Source: Candidatus Woesearchaeota archaeon (GTDB taxonomy: Archaea; Nanobdellota; Nanobdellia; Woesearchaeales; JAAOYA01). From it: a stretch of 64,000 bases of DNA. Shown here one piece after another: positions 19,509 through 27,434 of the stretch (within the stretch, counting starts at the first letter, position 1; the number at the start of each line of letters is the position of its first letter). The translations under genes and the position numbers were made by a program. Below the pieces are notes generated by a model. That model made no database searches, was not told the origin of the DNA, and saw only the letters and a program-made list of their open reading frames with translations. The stretch spans positions 81,678 through 145,677 of the forward strand of contig JAAOYA010000010.1 of NCBI GenBank assembly GCA_018221105.1, written 5' to 3'.

Positions 19509-20297
19509 TCACAAAAATAGTTTTTGTGTGTTGTTGTAGATGTTTAAAGAGACTTCTTTTTCGTCTAAACCTTTAAGCTCTGCGATTTTTTTTATTGTTG
19601 TTTGTACTTGCCATGGTTCGTTTCTTTGGTCTTTTATTGGGCATAGGTATGGCGCGTCTGTTTCTGTTAGTAATTTTGTTATTGGTGCTTCGTTTATTAT
19701 TGAGTGAAAGTGTAGTGCGCGCTCGACGTTTGTTGGGATGGTGAAATACCAACCGTTATCAATTATTCTTTTATTATACTTTTTTTTGCCTGAAAAACAG
19801 TGCATTATAACGTTTTTTGCGCTTGCGCTCTCTAGTGTTTCTATGGTGTCTAATTCTGCTTTTCTGGAGTGTACTATCATTGGCTTTTTGATTTTTTGGC
19901 TTAGCGAAATAATTTTGTTGAAGACGTTTATCATTTCTTTTTGTTTGTCTTTGACCCAATAATAGTCTAGTCCAACTTCTCCTAATGCTACAATATTATC
20001 TTTTTGTGATTTGATAAATTCTAGTTCTTCTTCCACGTTTACTGGTGTTGTTGTCCTGCTAAAACCTGAAGATTCTCCTTCACAGTTCAAAGCGTCTATT
20101 GGGTATAGTCCTAGTGCTGCTTTTACTATTTCATACTTTTTTGTAATTTGTAGAACTTGTCTGTTTGATGGTGGGTTGACACCGTTTGCAATGATTAATT
20201 TTAATCCTTTGTCAATGCTTCTTTTAATGACATCATCTAAGTCAGTAGTGTATTGTTTGTGGTCTAAGTGTGCGTGAACGTCCACTAATGGATTCAT
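19509..20297 (-). CDS. tatD: TatD-family metal-dependent hydrolase/DNase
   Basis: 262 residues with the TatD motifs: VDVHAHLDH (residues 5-13), GEVGLDYYW (about 116-124), IVHSRKA (about 150-156), MHCFSG (about 171-176) and TETDAPYLCP (about 220-229). TatD proteins are TIM-barrel DNases with two metal ions that degrade or repair DNA. It starts 1 nt after the stop of the upstream 82-aa gene, so the two form an operon. Confidence 0.92.
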   Translation of the reverse strand: MNPLVDVHAHLDHKQYTTDLDDVIKRSIDKGLKLIIANGVNPPSNRQVLQITKKYEIVKAALGLYPIDALNCEGESSGFSRTTTPVNVEEELEFIKSQKDNIVALGEVGLDYYWVKDKQKEMINVFNKIISLSQKIKKPMIVHSRKAELDTIETLESASAKNVIMHCFSGKKKYNKRIIDNGWYFTIPTNVERALHFHSIINEAPITKLLTETDAPYLCPIKDQRNEPWQVQTTIKKIAELKGLDEKEVSLNIYNNTQKLFL

Positions 20298-20298
20298 T

Positions 20299-20547
20299 TT
20301 ACTTGTTTAGCAGATCTTCTATTGGCTTGTAATCTTCTGGTTTTTTGTCTGCTGGCGTTTCTTGTTGTGCTTGTGCTACCAGGTCCACTCCCATGTCTTT
20401 TAGTGCTTTTAAGTGCATTTGCATTAATTGCTCGCAAATATTGACTATTCTTAGCATTTCCTCGCGCTCTTTTGCTAAAGTTGAGAATGCTCCTTTGTGA
20501 AATCCTACTTGCTCGTCTTTTGACGTGTTTGGTTGCTCTTGTGTCAT
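20299..20547 (-). CDS. Small helical hypothetical protein
   Basis: 82 residues, mostly helical, with a central EREEMLRIVNICEQLMQMHL helix and a Lys/Pro/Glu-rich C terminus. It is the first gene of an operon with tatD and is divergent from herA across an 83-nt gap. Family not recognised. Confidence 0.55.
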   Translation of the reverse strand: MTQEQPNTSKDEQVGFHKGAFSTLAKEREEMLRIVNICEQLMQMHLKALKDMGVDLVAQAQQETPADKKPEDYKPIEDLLNK

Positions 20548-20630
20548 AATATCACCTGTTCTCGATGAAATCGTGTTTATATTTAAAGCTAATCAATAAT
20601 TTTTTATAACTTTCAATATTTCCTAGTCTT

Positions 20631-22421
20631 ATGATACTTGGCAGGATAGTGGATAAGTTTACTACTACACATTTTAAGTTCTTAGTAGATGGTAGTGCGC
20701 ACAAGTTTGATTTTTGCCAGGTGTACCATAAAGATTATGGTTATGTATTGTGCCAGATTATCGAGTTGGAGCGTGATGCACAAAAAACTATTGCTCGTTG
20801 TAATATTGTAGGGTTTAAGGATGATCAGGACCGCTTAAAGCCTGTTAGGATTCCTTTTGAGCCTGGCAGCGAGGTTTTGACTGCTGAGGACGAGTACATC
20901 AATTCTATGATTAGTCCTGCTGATGTGTCAAGCAGTGCATTGATTGGTTTTTTAGAAGGTCGCAGTGTAGCAGTAAGTCTTAATTTGAGAACTCTTTTGA
21001 CTAAGCACTTGGCGGTTTTAGCTAAGAGTGGTGCTGGCAAAAGCTACACTGTCGGAGTTTTGCTTGAAGAAATTATTGAAAAAAGGGTTCCATTAATTGT
21101 TATTGACCCTCATGGTGAGTATTCAGAGCTTAGAAATCCTACTGATAACGTTGCAGAAAAGGAGCTCTTAGCAAAGTATAAACTGAAACCTAAGGGTTTT
21201 TCTGATAGTATTAAAGAGTTTACCACTAATAATTTACGATTGTCAAATAAGTTAACACCTCAAGAATTGTTGCATTTGTTGCCCTCTAAAATGAGTCCAA
21301 AGCAAGAAGGCTTGATTTACTCTGTTTTGCATGATGTTAAAATGACTAGTTTAGAAGAGCTTATCATGGCTTTGCAATCAATTGATGATAATACTAAATG
21401 GTCAATTGTTAGTGTTGTTGATTACTTGCGCAAGACCGGTTTGTTTAGTCAAGCTCCAACAACAGTTAGTGAATTAGTAAAACCTGGACAGTGCACTATA
21501 ATAAATCTTAAAGGTGTGGAACCTGAACTTCAAGAAATAATAGTTCACAAATTGCTTAGTGACTTGTTTAATGCTAGAAAGAACAATCAAATACCGCCTT
21601 TTTTTGCAGTTGTTGAAGAAGCGCATAATTACTGTCCAGAGCGTGGTTTTGGCGAGGCTAAAAGCTCTAAAATTATTAGAACTGTTGCTAGTGAAGGTCG
21701 AAAGTTCGGAATGGGCTTGTGTATTGTTAGTCAACGGCCAGCGCGTGTTGACAAAAGCGTGTTATCACAATGTACTAGTCAGATTATTTTAAAGATTACT
21801 AATCCTAATGATTTGAAAGCCATCACTTCTAGTGTTGAAGGTGTCACTAGCGACACTGAGGGAGAGTTGACTAGTTTGCCTATTGGCACTGCAATGGTTA
21901 CTGGAGTTACAGAAATGCCATTGTTTGTAAATATTAGGCCTAGAAAAACAATGCATGGTGGCAGGGCTGCCGACATACTAGCACAAGATGAGCCTAAGGA
22001 CTTATTAAAAGAAACGCAAGATTTTGAAGCTGAAGATATTTTGGCTGTTATAAAGCCTAAAATGACTGCAAAAGATATTGTTTTGATGAGCGAAGAGCCT
22101 GTAATTGTTGAGACTTATCTTATTCCTTGTTTACTAATAAAATGCAAGACTGACAGAGAATTTAACATTTTAGTTGATATGATAAAGGGCAGTGTGATTA
22201 AAAACTTGTCAGGCAATAATAATAAATTGCTTGATAGTGTTGATAGTTTGGAGCCAATGGAATTTTATCAAAGTATCGTTTACGCGCAAGTAGATTATAA
22301 AAAAAAGTTAGAAGCACACTTGACAAAAGAGCAGGTTCTTAAAAAGTTTGAAAAAAAGTGCACTGTACTACATAGCACTGATTGTTTTGTCGTCTACTAT
22401 AGTGTTAAGAGTAAAGTATAA
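20631..22421 (+). CDS. herA: HerA-family DNA helicase/ATPase
   Basis: Bidirectional DNA-end-processing motor that works with nuclease NurA, Mre11 and Rad50 in homologous recombination. The 596-residue protein has an N-terminal HAS-like barrel, Walker A GAGKSYT (about residues 139-145), IDPHGEYSEL, Walker B FFAVVEEAHNY (about 324-334) and the SEGRKFG / SQRPARVD sensor region, in the FtsK-HerA fold. Length is slightly above Sulfolobus HerA. NurA is not adjacent. TTTTATAAC at about 20601-20609 gives a leaderless start. Confidence 0.9.
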   Translation: MILGRIVDKFTTTHFKFLVDGSAHKFDFCQVYHKDYGYVLCQIIELERDAQKTIARCNIVGFKDDQDRLKPVRIPFEPGSEVLTAEDEYINSMISPADVSSSALIGFLEGRSVAVSLNLRTLLTKHLAVLAKSGAGKSYTVGVLLEEIIEKRVPLIVIDPHGEYSELRNPTDNVAEKELLAKYKLKPKGFSDSIKEFTTNNLRLSNKLTPQELLHLLPSKMSPKQEGLIYSVLHDVKMTSLEELIMALQSIDDNTKWSIVSVVDYLRKTGLFSQAPTTVSELVKPGQCTIINLKGVEPELQEIIVHKLLSDLFNARKNNQIPPFFAVVEEAHNYCPERGFGEAKSSKIIRTVASEGRKFGMGLCIVSQRPARVDKSVLSQCTSQIILKITNPNDLKAITSSVEGVTSDTEGELTSLPIGTAMVTGVTEMPLFVNIRPRKTMHGGRAADILAQDEPKDLLKETQDFEAEDILAVIKPKMTAKDIVLMSEEPVIVETYLIPCLLIKCKTDREFNILVDMIKGSVIKNLSGNNNKLLDSVDSLEPMEFYQSIVYAQVDYKKKLEAHLTKEQVLKKFEKKCTVLHSTDCFVVYYSVKSKV

Positions 22422-22446
22422 AAATAGACTCGTTTAAACTAATATC

Positions 22447-22998
22447 ATGGCAATAATTGAAGTTTTTAACAAAGCTTATGATTTTACAGCTTTAGCCCTA
22501 TTGAAAACTATTACAATAATTCTTACTGTACTAATCGGTTTTATTATTGGAAGGTTTGCTGGAAAATTATCTTATCACCTTTTTAGAGAGTTAGAAATTG
22601 ATACTGTCTTGAGTAAAGCCACTAAAAGAAAGTTCAAATTACAAAAGCGTTTGAGTGCTTTTATAGAATTTTTTGTATATTTTCTCACTATTATTACTGT
22701 TTTGAACCAATTGGGAGTTACTACTGTGGTATTATATTTTGTTGCAGTGACTATTTTGTTAGTTATTGTTGTCGCATTAATTATGGGTTTTAAGGATTTG
22801 TTGCCTAACGCTTTTGCTGGCTACACGTTGTATCGCCAAAAATTTTTTGTTGAAGGTGACAGGATAAGAGTCAATGAAGTAGAAGGAAAGGTCATCAGTG
22901 TTAGTTTGTTAGAGACAAAGATTGAGACTAAAAAGGGAGATACTATTTTAGTGCCTAACTCAACTCTTGTTAAACAACAAATTGTAAAGAAAAAATAA
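22447..22998 (+). CDS. Small MscS-like mechanosensitive channel
   Basis: 183 residues with three to four transmembrane helices, including the pore-lining region (GFKDLLPNAFAGY) and the MscS beta domain signature (VEGDRIRVNEVEGKVISVSL; NSTLVKQQIV at the C terminus). The large C-terminal alpha/beta cage domain of MscS is missing, giving a minimal channel. It would release solutes on osmotic downshock. Only 25 nt separate it from herA, so co-transcription is possible. Confidence 0.85.
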   Translation: MAIIEVFNKAYDFTALALLKTITIILTVLIGFIIGRFAGKLSYHLFRELEIDTVLSKATKRKFKLQKRLSAFIEFFVYFLTIITVLNQLGVTTVVLYFVAVTILLVIVVALIMGFKDLLPNAFAGYTLYRQKFFVEGDRIRVNEVEGKVISVSLLETKIETKKGDTILVPNSTLVKQQIVKKK

Positions 22999-23253
22999 TC
23001 ATAGCATTTCTAGCGCGCTTACTAGATTCCAGATTTGTGTTCTCGTATAAGATTGCATGTTGTTGTCTGTTTCTAATTCTTCTAGGACGCTTAATGCTTT
23101 GTTAACGTTTATTGAAAGTTCTTTTTCTTCTGTTAGAATGCTTTTTAGCGTGATTAGTGCTTGGCGAACGTTTTTTGGTGTTGTGCTCTCAAGTTCTATT
23201 TCTTCAATAACTTCAAGTACTGGCACTAAACGTTCATCTATTGATTGTGTCAT
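22999..23253 (-). CDS. UPF0147 family protein
   Basis: Small helical archaeal protein of unknown function. The 84 residues match the family by the PKNVRQAL segment, the LEELETDNNM segment and the TRTQIWNLVSALEML end. A GTG at 23265 is in frame, but ATG 23253 is preceded by GTGAGGAAT, a Shine-Dalgarno-like site, and is preferred. It is the last gene of the tRNA-Pro / eL43 / rpoP / pcc1 / prefoldin operon, so it uses an SD signal rather than a leaderless start. Confidence 0.82.
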   Translation of the reverse strand: MTQSIDERLVPVLEVIEEIELESTTPKNVRQALITLKSILTEEKELSINVNKALSVLEELETDNNMQSYTRTQIWNLVSALEML

Positions 23254-23269
23254 TTGATTCCTCACAGTA

Positions 23270-23599
23270 TCACTTTTTCATACTTTTTAGTATTTCTTTT
23301 TGCAGGTTTTCTGCTGTTTCTTTTAGTTTGCTTTCTTGTTTTTCTACAGTTTTAATACGTAGTTCGAACATGTCTTTTTTTTCTTTAAGTTCAACTTCTA
23401 ATTTTTTAGTTTCTGATTGTACCATTATATTACCAATTATTTTATAAGCGTTTTTCGCGTTTTTCATCTCTTCTAATGCGTTTTGTACTTCTAATAATTG
23501 CATTTGAAAGTTTTGTTTTTGCGCGTGAAATGATTGAAGATTTTGTTCTAGAATTTGTAATTGTGAAATATTAGCTTGTGAGTTTTGTTCTTTTGTCAT
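23270..23599 (-). CDS. pfdB: Prefoldin beta subunit
   Basis: Subunit of the hexameric chaperone that passes unfolded proteins to the group II chaperonin. 109 residues form two long coiled-coil helices around the beta-hairpin segment AYKIIGNIMVQ (about residues 52-62), as in all prefoldin beta subunits. It overlaps the upstream Pcc1-like gene by 29 nt. The order eL43-rpoP-pcc1-prefoldin beta is shared with many archaea, which supports the calls of the small neighbours. Confidence 0.9.
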   Translation of the reverse strand: MTKEQNSQANISQLQILEQNLQSFHAQKQNFQMQLLEVQNALEEMKNAKNAYKIIGNIMVQSETKKLEVELKEKKDMFELRIKTVEKQESKLKETAENLQKEILKSMKK

Positions 23600-23801
23600 T
23601 TTCTACGATTTTTTTTATTTTGTCATAAACAATTATTAGGTTTTTTATACCATTTGTGCTGGCTTTTAATGCTGTCGCGTCTTTGGCGTCAATAATTAAT
23701 TGATTTTTTTCAATGCTTATTTTTGAGCGAGTACGATCTATTAGTTCTGGCGTTAAGCACTTTACTAATTTTTGATCTTCTAAAATGAAGATTTTTTTCA
23801 T
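23571..23801 (-). CDS. Pcc1-like KEOPS subunit
   Basis: 76 residues with the Pcc1/CTAG pattern: a beta strand (QLIIDAKDATALKASTNG, about residues 34-51) followed by a long helix (LIIVYDKIKKIVE). Pcc1 is the dimerising subunit of KEOPS, which makes the t6A base at position 37 of ANN-reading tRNAs. Its ATG overlaps the rpoP stop (ATGA, 23798-23801) and its end overlaps prefoldin beta. The assignment rests on pattern and gene order; sequence similarity search would confirm it. Confidence 0.72.
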   Translation of the reverse strand: MKKIFILEDQKLVKCLTPELIDRTRSKISIEKNQLIIDAKDATALKASTNGIKNLIIVYDKIKKIVENDKRTKLTS

Positions 23802-23935
23802 CTTGCAAGTACTTTTGTAACTCTTGTTCGTGGTTTGAATAACATTTTAGAGCCACAATAAGGGCACCGAACTTTTTTGCGTAAATAGTCCATGCTGACT
23901 TCTTTGTTGCAATGAAAACACTTGTATACAGCCAT
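23798..23935 (-). CDS. rpoP: DNA-directed RNA polymerase subunit P (Rpb12-like)
   Basis: A 45-residue gene too short for usual ORF cut-offs. The protein begins MAVYKCFHCNKEVSMDYLRK and contains the zinc-binding pairs CFHC and CPYC, then GSKMLFKPRTRVTKVLAR, the exact layout of archaeal RpoP/Rpb12. It is part of the RNA polymerase core near the RpoD/RpoL platform. The start lies 1 nt after the eL43 stop and its TGA overlaps the pcc1 ATG. Confidence 0.93.
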   Translation of the reverse strand: MAVYKCFHCNKEVSMDYLRKKVRCPYCGSKMLFKPRTRVTKVLAR

Positions 23936-23936
23936 T

Positions 23937-24170
23937 TTATTCTTCTTCTTCGCGCGCTATCATTTTTTGTGAAAACGAGTAAGCTTTACCGGCAAATTTA
24001 TTGTTGCATTTTTGGCATTGCCAAATACCGGCAGCTAAGCGTTTAACTCCTGCTTTTTTGCAATAAGGGCATTTTTGTTTTTTGTTGCGATAGAATTTTT
24101 CTATTTTTTCAACTTTTAATTTGGTGGTCTTTCCATACCTTACTCCGTATCTGTTTGTTGCTTTGCCCAT
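23937..24170 (-). CDS. rpl37ae: 50S ribosomal protein eL43 (L37Ae)
   Basis: 77 residues: MGKATNRYGVRYGKTTKLKV, then CPYC (about residues 33-36) and CQKC (about 51-54) of the zinc ribbon, and the family signature AAGIWQCQKC...FAGKAYSF. The open frame extends upstream through the tRNA-Pro gene, but the homologous start is ATG 24170. It begins 16 nt after the 3' end of tRNA-Pro, so tRNA and ribosomal protein share one transcript. Confidence 0.94.
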   Translation of the reverse strand: MGKATNRYGVRYGKTTKLKVEKIEKFYRNKKQKCPYCKKAGVKRLAAGIWQCQKCNNKFAGKAYSFSQKMIAREEEE

Positions 24171-24186
24171 TTTTTTTTGATTGGTA

Positions 24187-24297
24187 TGGGGCTGCCCGGA
24201 TTTTCGACAACACCCCACTTTAGTGTGATTGTTTGTTTCGAACCGGGGTCGCAAGGTCCCAAACCTTGAAGGATAGACCAAACTACCCTACAGCTCC
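24187..24297 (-). tRNA. tRNA-Pro (TGG) with a 36-nt intron in the T loop
   Basis: On the minus strand the acceptor stem (GGAGCTG with CAGCCCC), D arm, anticodon arm (CAAGG / TTTGGGA / CCTTG, anticodon TGG) and T stem (CCCGG with CCGGG) are complete. The T loop is interrupted: TTCGAA is followed by 36 extra nt before the final T. Exon 1 is 24297-24237 and exon 2 is 24200-24187; the spliced tRNA has 75 nt and a normal TTCGAAT loop. The acceptor stem has an A3-C70 mismatch. A TATA box (CTTTATAAAAAC on the minus strand, about 24321-24332) lies ~25-35 nt upstream. CCA is not encoded. Confidence 0.9.
24201..24236 (-). other. Archaeal-type intron in the tRNA-Pro T loop (between positions 59 and 60)
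   Basis: The 36-nt insertion fits a bulge-helix-bulge. Exon TTCG can pair with intron CGAA to make the 4-bp central helix, the three nucleotides AAT form the bulge beside the T stem, and AAA follows TTCG on the other side. Inside, ACAA pairs with TTGT. Cutting after the second base of each bulge gives exactly TTCGAAT. Because CGAA is repeated, a shift of the joint by a few bases is possible without changing the product. Confidence 0.78.
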
Positions 24298-24319
24298 AAT
24301 TTTGTTGATGAAAATACCT

Positions 24320-24378
24320 GTTTTTATAAAGTTTTCCTTTATGGTCTCGTGCAGGGAGCCTAGCAAGGTTTATAAATA
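24320..24378. promoter_or_regulatory. Divergent TATA boxes: tRNA-Pro/eL43 operon and aRF1
   Basis: Two oppositely oriented boxes lie in the 101-nt gap: TTTTTATAAAG (24321-24331), which reads CTTTATAAAAA on the minus strand for the tRNA-Pro transcript, and TTTATAAATA (24369-24378) for aRF1, 21-30 nt before its ATG. One region thus controls a tRNA, ribosomal protein, RNA polymerase and chaperone operon and the release factor. Confidence 0.7.
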
Positions 24379-24398
24379 CTGTCAAGTTCTGCTCTAAC

Positions 24399-25499
24399 AT
24401 GTCAAAAGTCAGTAGTTTGGAGCGTTCAAAACTCAAAAAGTTTGTCAAAGAGTTGGAAGGTTTTCGTAGAGGCGGGACTGAACTTGTCAGCGTATACGTT
24501 CCTCAAGGCTATGATTTGAACGCTATTATTAATCATTTACTTCAAGAGCAGGGCACTGCTTCAAACATTAAAAGCAAGCACACACAAAAAAATGTTGTTG
24601 ACGCCTTGGAGCGTATGGTGCAACATCTTCGATTGTTCAAAAAAACTCCTGATAATGGACTGGCAGTTTTTAGTGGTAATATTAGTGATAAAGAAGGCCA
24701 AAGTGACGTGCAAGTTTACAGTATTGAACCTCCAATGCCATTAAAGTTAAGGCTTTACCGTTGTGATAAGAGCTTTCTGTTAGAACCTTTAGAGGATTTG
24801 ACTGCGATTAAAGAAGTTTATGGCCTTGTAGTCTTAGATCGTCGCGATGCAGCTTTGGCTTTGCTTAAGGGCAAGGTTATTCAACTGCTTAGAAAAACTC
24901 ACTCTGAAGTTCCTGGAAAAACACGTGCTGGAGGACAAAGTGCTCAACGTTTTGCTCGTTTGCGCGAGGGCGCTGCTAAAGAGCATTATAAAAAGATTGC
25001 AGAGCACATGAAAAACGAGTTTTTGTACCTTGATAATTTGAAAGGTATTATTTTAGGCGGTCCTGGCACTACAACTGGTGATTTTCTAAATAAAGGTTAT
25101 TTGACTGGTGACATTCAAAAAAAGATTATTGGCGTCAAAGACTTGTCGTATACTGATGAGTTTGGACTGCAAGAATTATTAGATAAGTCGCAGGATTTGC
25201 TGGCTGCTGAAGAAATAGTTGATGAGAAAAAAATCATGGCACGATTTTTTGAACACTTAGCAAAAGATACTGGCATGACAGCTTACGGCGAAAAAGATGT
25301 TATGGCAAAGCTACAAATGGGAGCAGTAGACACATTATTGATATCTGAGAGTGCTGATGATAAAATTGTTGAAGAATTAGAAGCCAAAGCAGAAGAATTA
25401 AACACAACAGTAAAAATTATTAGTACAGACACTCGTGAAGGAGTACAACTACGCGACATTGGAAAAATAGCAGCAATATTGAGGTATCGAGTAGAATAG
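24399..25499 (+). CDS. prf1: Peptide chain release factor aRF1
   Basis: Recognises all three stop codons and triggers peptide release. The 366-residue protein has the NIKS motif (TASNIKSKHT) in domain 1, YRCDKSF for codon recognition, and the catalytic GGQ (KTRAGGQSAQRFARLREG) in domain 2. It is about 50 residues shorter than typical aRF1 (~415): the C-terminal domain 3 lacks the cysteine-containing minidomain and ends LRDIGKIAAILRYRVE. TTTATAAATA before the ATG indicates a leaderless mRNA. Confidence 0.95.
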   Translation: MSKVSSLERSKLKKFVKELEGFRRGGTELVSVYVPQGYDLNAIINHLLQEQGTASNIKSKHTQKNVVDALERMVQHLRLFKKTPDNGLAVFSGNISDKEGQSDVQVYSIEPPMPLKLRLYRCDKSFLLEPLEDLTAIKEVYGLVVLDRRDAALALLKGKVIQLLRKTHSEVPGKTRAGGQSAQRFARLREGAAKEHYKKIAEHMKNEFLYLDNLKGIILGGPGTTTGDFLNKGYLTGDIQKKIIGVKDLSYTDEFGLQELLDKSQDLLAAEEIVDEKKIMARFFEHLAKDTGMTAYGEKDVMAKLQMGAVDTLLISESADDKIVEELEAKAEELNTTVKIISTDTREGVQLRDIGKIAAILRYRVE

Positions 25500-25520
25500 A
25501 ATTACTTGCCACTAGCAATG

Positions 25521-25541
25521 TCAGAAATTAGAAATTTCTGA
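25521..25541. terminator. Hairpin downstream of aRF1
   Basis: Nine-base arms TCAGAAATT and AATTTCTGA with a 3-nt loop lie 22 nt after the aRF1 stop. With the next palindrome (25549-25570) it separates the converging aRF1 and GTPase genes, so it probably ends or stabilises transcripts. Archaeal termination usually depends on T-runs, so function is inferred. Confidence 0.45.
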
Positions 25542-25548
25542 GCATCCC

Positions 25549-25570
25549 GAAAAGCAATTAATTGCTTTTC
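25549..25570. repeat. Perfect 22-bp palindrome at the GTPase stop codon
   Basis: Arms GAAAAGCAATT and its exact complement meet without a spacer. It covers the last codons and stop of the minus-strand GTPase gene (MKSN-stop). It may act as a bidirectional terminator or RNA-stability hairpin between converging genes. Confidence 0.5.
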
Positions 25571-26751
25571 ATGATTTCTATTACGTCTTTGTGTTTTACT
25601 GGGTGATCCTTTCCAATTGGCAGTTTTGTTTTTACGTCTATTGCTTTTATGAAGTTCTTGCCAAAGTCAGTGTGTACTTTGTACGCGAACTCTAAAGCTG
25701 TAGTGTTTGATGGAATTAAAAATGCATCTGGCAAGATTTTGCCGTCAGCGTCTTGAAGGTTTGGGGCTGGAACTGGAAACACCACAATGTAGTTTAATAA
25801 TTCGAATACTGCTTTGTCAAGCACGTCTTGCACTCCTGTAGTGTTATAAACCTTTAATATGTTGTTTTTTATGAATTCTAATGCATTTTTTTGCTTGTCG
25901 TTGAGCTCTCCAATCACTTCAAAAGAATTTGTTCCTGGAATATATTTTATTAGCTCGTGTTTTGCTGCTTCTTTTAGTGCAAGTTCTGACTCTGAACTGC
26001 AAGGCACTAATAAGTAATCAACAAATTCTTTTTTTAGTTTTTCATAATTTTCTTTAGCGCCAGCAACGTCTATTTTGTTGCACGCTATTATCATTGGCTT
26101 TGTAGCTTTTCGGAATTCTGTTACTAACTGTTTTAATTGCTCTTCTGTCCAATTGATTGCTTTTTTGGGGTCTAAGGATAATTTTTTTATTGAATTTTTT
26201 ACTAGTTCTTCATCAATTTTTAGTCCACTGAACTGTTTTGCTATGCTTTTTATTATGTCACCGTGTTCTTGTTGTACTTGACGGCTGAATTTGTCCCAAA
26301 CTTTTTGAAATATTTGAAAGTACCACATGTCAAGTTCTACTTCTAAAAATTTTATGTCTTTTGCTGGATCGTGACTTCCTGCGCTTACTGGCTCTCCTTT
26401 ATCATTAGTTGAGCCACTGACATCGATTACGTGTATTAGAACGTCTGCTTGGCGTAAATCGTCTAAGAATTGATTACCCATTCCTTTGCCTTCGTAGGCT
26501 CCTGGCACTAGTCCTGCAACGTCTATGATATCTACTGGTATGAAACGATTGTTTAATGTGCAATGACCGCTTTTTGGACTGCATTGCTTGTCAAAATCTT
26601 TACAAACACACTCAATTTTTACAAATCCTACTCCATTGTTCGGTTTTATTGTGACGAACGGATAATTGGCTATTTGTATGTCTGCAAGTGTTAAAGCTTT
26701 GAAAAAAGTGCTTTTTCCAACGTTTGCCTTTCCTACTACCCCAACTAACAT
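25558..26751 (-). CDS. Archaeal YchF/OLA1-like GTPase with TGS domain
   Basis: Obg-family P-loop NTPase. The 397 residues show G1 GKANVGKST (residues 7-15), DIIDVAGLVPGAYEGKGMGN (G3 region), NKID (G4), a helical insertion between G3 and G4, and a C-terminal TGS domain (IVVFPVPAPN... to the end). G1 and the extended G3 match the archaeal YchF/Ygr210 group, which binds ribosomes or translation factors. It contains a cysteine cluster (CVCKDFDKQC and GHC) after G2 that is typical for this archaeal subgroup. Converges with aRF1. Confidence 0.88.
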   Translation of the reverse strand: MLVGVVGKANVGKSTFFKALTLADIQIANYPFVTIKPNNGVGFVKIECVCKDFDKQCSPKSGHCTLNNRFIPVDIIDVAGLVPGAYEGKGMGNQFLDDLRQADVLIHVIDVSGSTNDKGEPVSAGSHDPAKDIKFLEVELDMWYFQIFQKVWDKFSRQVQQEHGDIIKSIAKQFSGLKIDEELVKNSIKKLSLDPKKAINWTEEQLKQLVTEFRKATKPMIIACNKIDVAGAKENYEKLKKEFVDYLLVPCSSESELALKEAAKHELIKYIPGTNSFEVIGELNDKQKNALEFIKNNILKVYNTTGVQDVLDKAVFELLNYIVVFPVPAPNLQDADGKILPDAFLIPSNTTALEFAYKVHTDFGKNFIKAIDVKTKLPIGKDHPVKHKDVIEIMKSN

Positions 26752-26832
26752 ATTGGATTTTTTTGTTTTGTTTAATATAAAATTTGCTGTTTTGACAGAT
26801 AGTTTTAAAAAGTTTGCAAGTACTGTTTTTTC

Positions 26833-27399
26833 ATGGCAAAAGTCTATGAAGAAGAAGTCATGTTTAACGAAGTTTTTAACCTAAAAGATGTTTACAATGT
26901 TCTTTATGAGTGGCTTGAAGAAAAAAATTATCGTGATAGTAAAGGCGATGAGAAAAAAGTTGAAAGGTTGTACTTGGATCGTTACAAAGAAGATGGCAAT
27001 CGAGAGCTCAGAATACTTTGGAAAACGTACAAACAACCAGATAATAAAAACTTCATGTACAACATTAATGTTTTCATGCGAGGACTAGCAATAAAAGATG
27101 TTGAACTTGTAAAAAATGGCAAGAAACTTGTAGCGCAAAAAGGCGAGATAACAATGATTTTTCAAGGTAACATGTTTTTTGGTGATGAACTACCAGGTGA
27201 TGAAGGTGAAGCTTTCAAAAAGAGCAAGTTATTTGGACAATTCAAAGATGCGCTAACAAAAAGAACCTATAAAAAAACTATTGAAATGCACGAAGACGAA
27301 GTAGAAGCTGACATTCACGCTTTAATTGAAGAAGTCAAGCAGCACTTGCGCTACCCTGACGTGACTCCACGAGCGACTTTTGCGCCTAAAAACCAGTAA
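26833..27399 (+). CDS. Hypothetical soluble protein
   Basis: 188 residues, charged, with alternating beta strands and helices and an acidic C-terminal half (EMHEDEVEADIHALIEEVKQHL). No catalytic motif is seen. TTTTAAAAAG at about 26805-26814 lies ~20-28 nt before the ATG. It ends 35 nt before tRNA-Thr and is the last chromosomal gene before the integrated region. Family not recognised. Confidence 0.6.
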   Translation: MAKVYEEEVMFNEVFNLKDVYNVLYEWLEEKNYRDSKGDEKKVERLYLDRYKEDGNRELRILWKTYKQPDNKNFMYNINVFMRGLAIKDVELVKNGKKLVAQKGEITMIFQGNMFFGDELPGDEGEAFKKSKLFGQFKDALTKRTYKKTIEMHEDEVEADIHALIEEVKQHLRYPDVTPRATFAPKNQ

Positions 27400-27434
27400 A
27401 GTTTTTAAATATCCCAAAAATCTTGTTCTCTTAT

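Noticed and set aside
24171-24281. N-terminal extension of eL43
   Set aside because: The extension is the translated tRNA-Pro sequence; eL43 homology starts at 24170.
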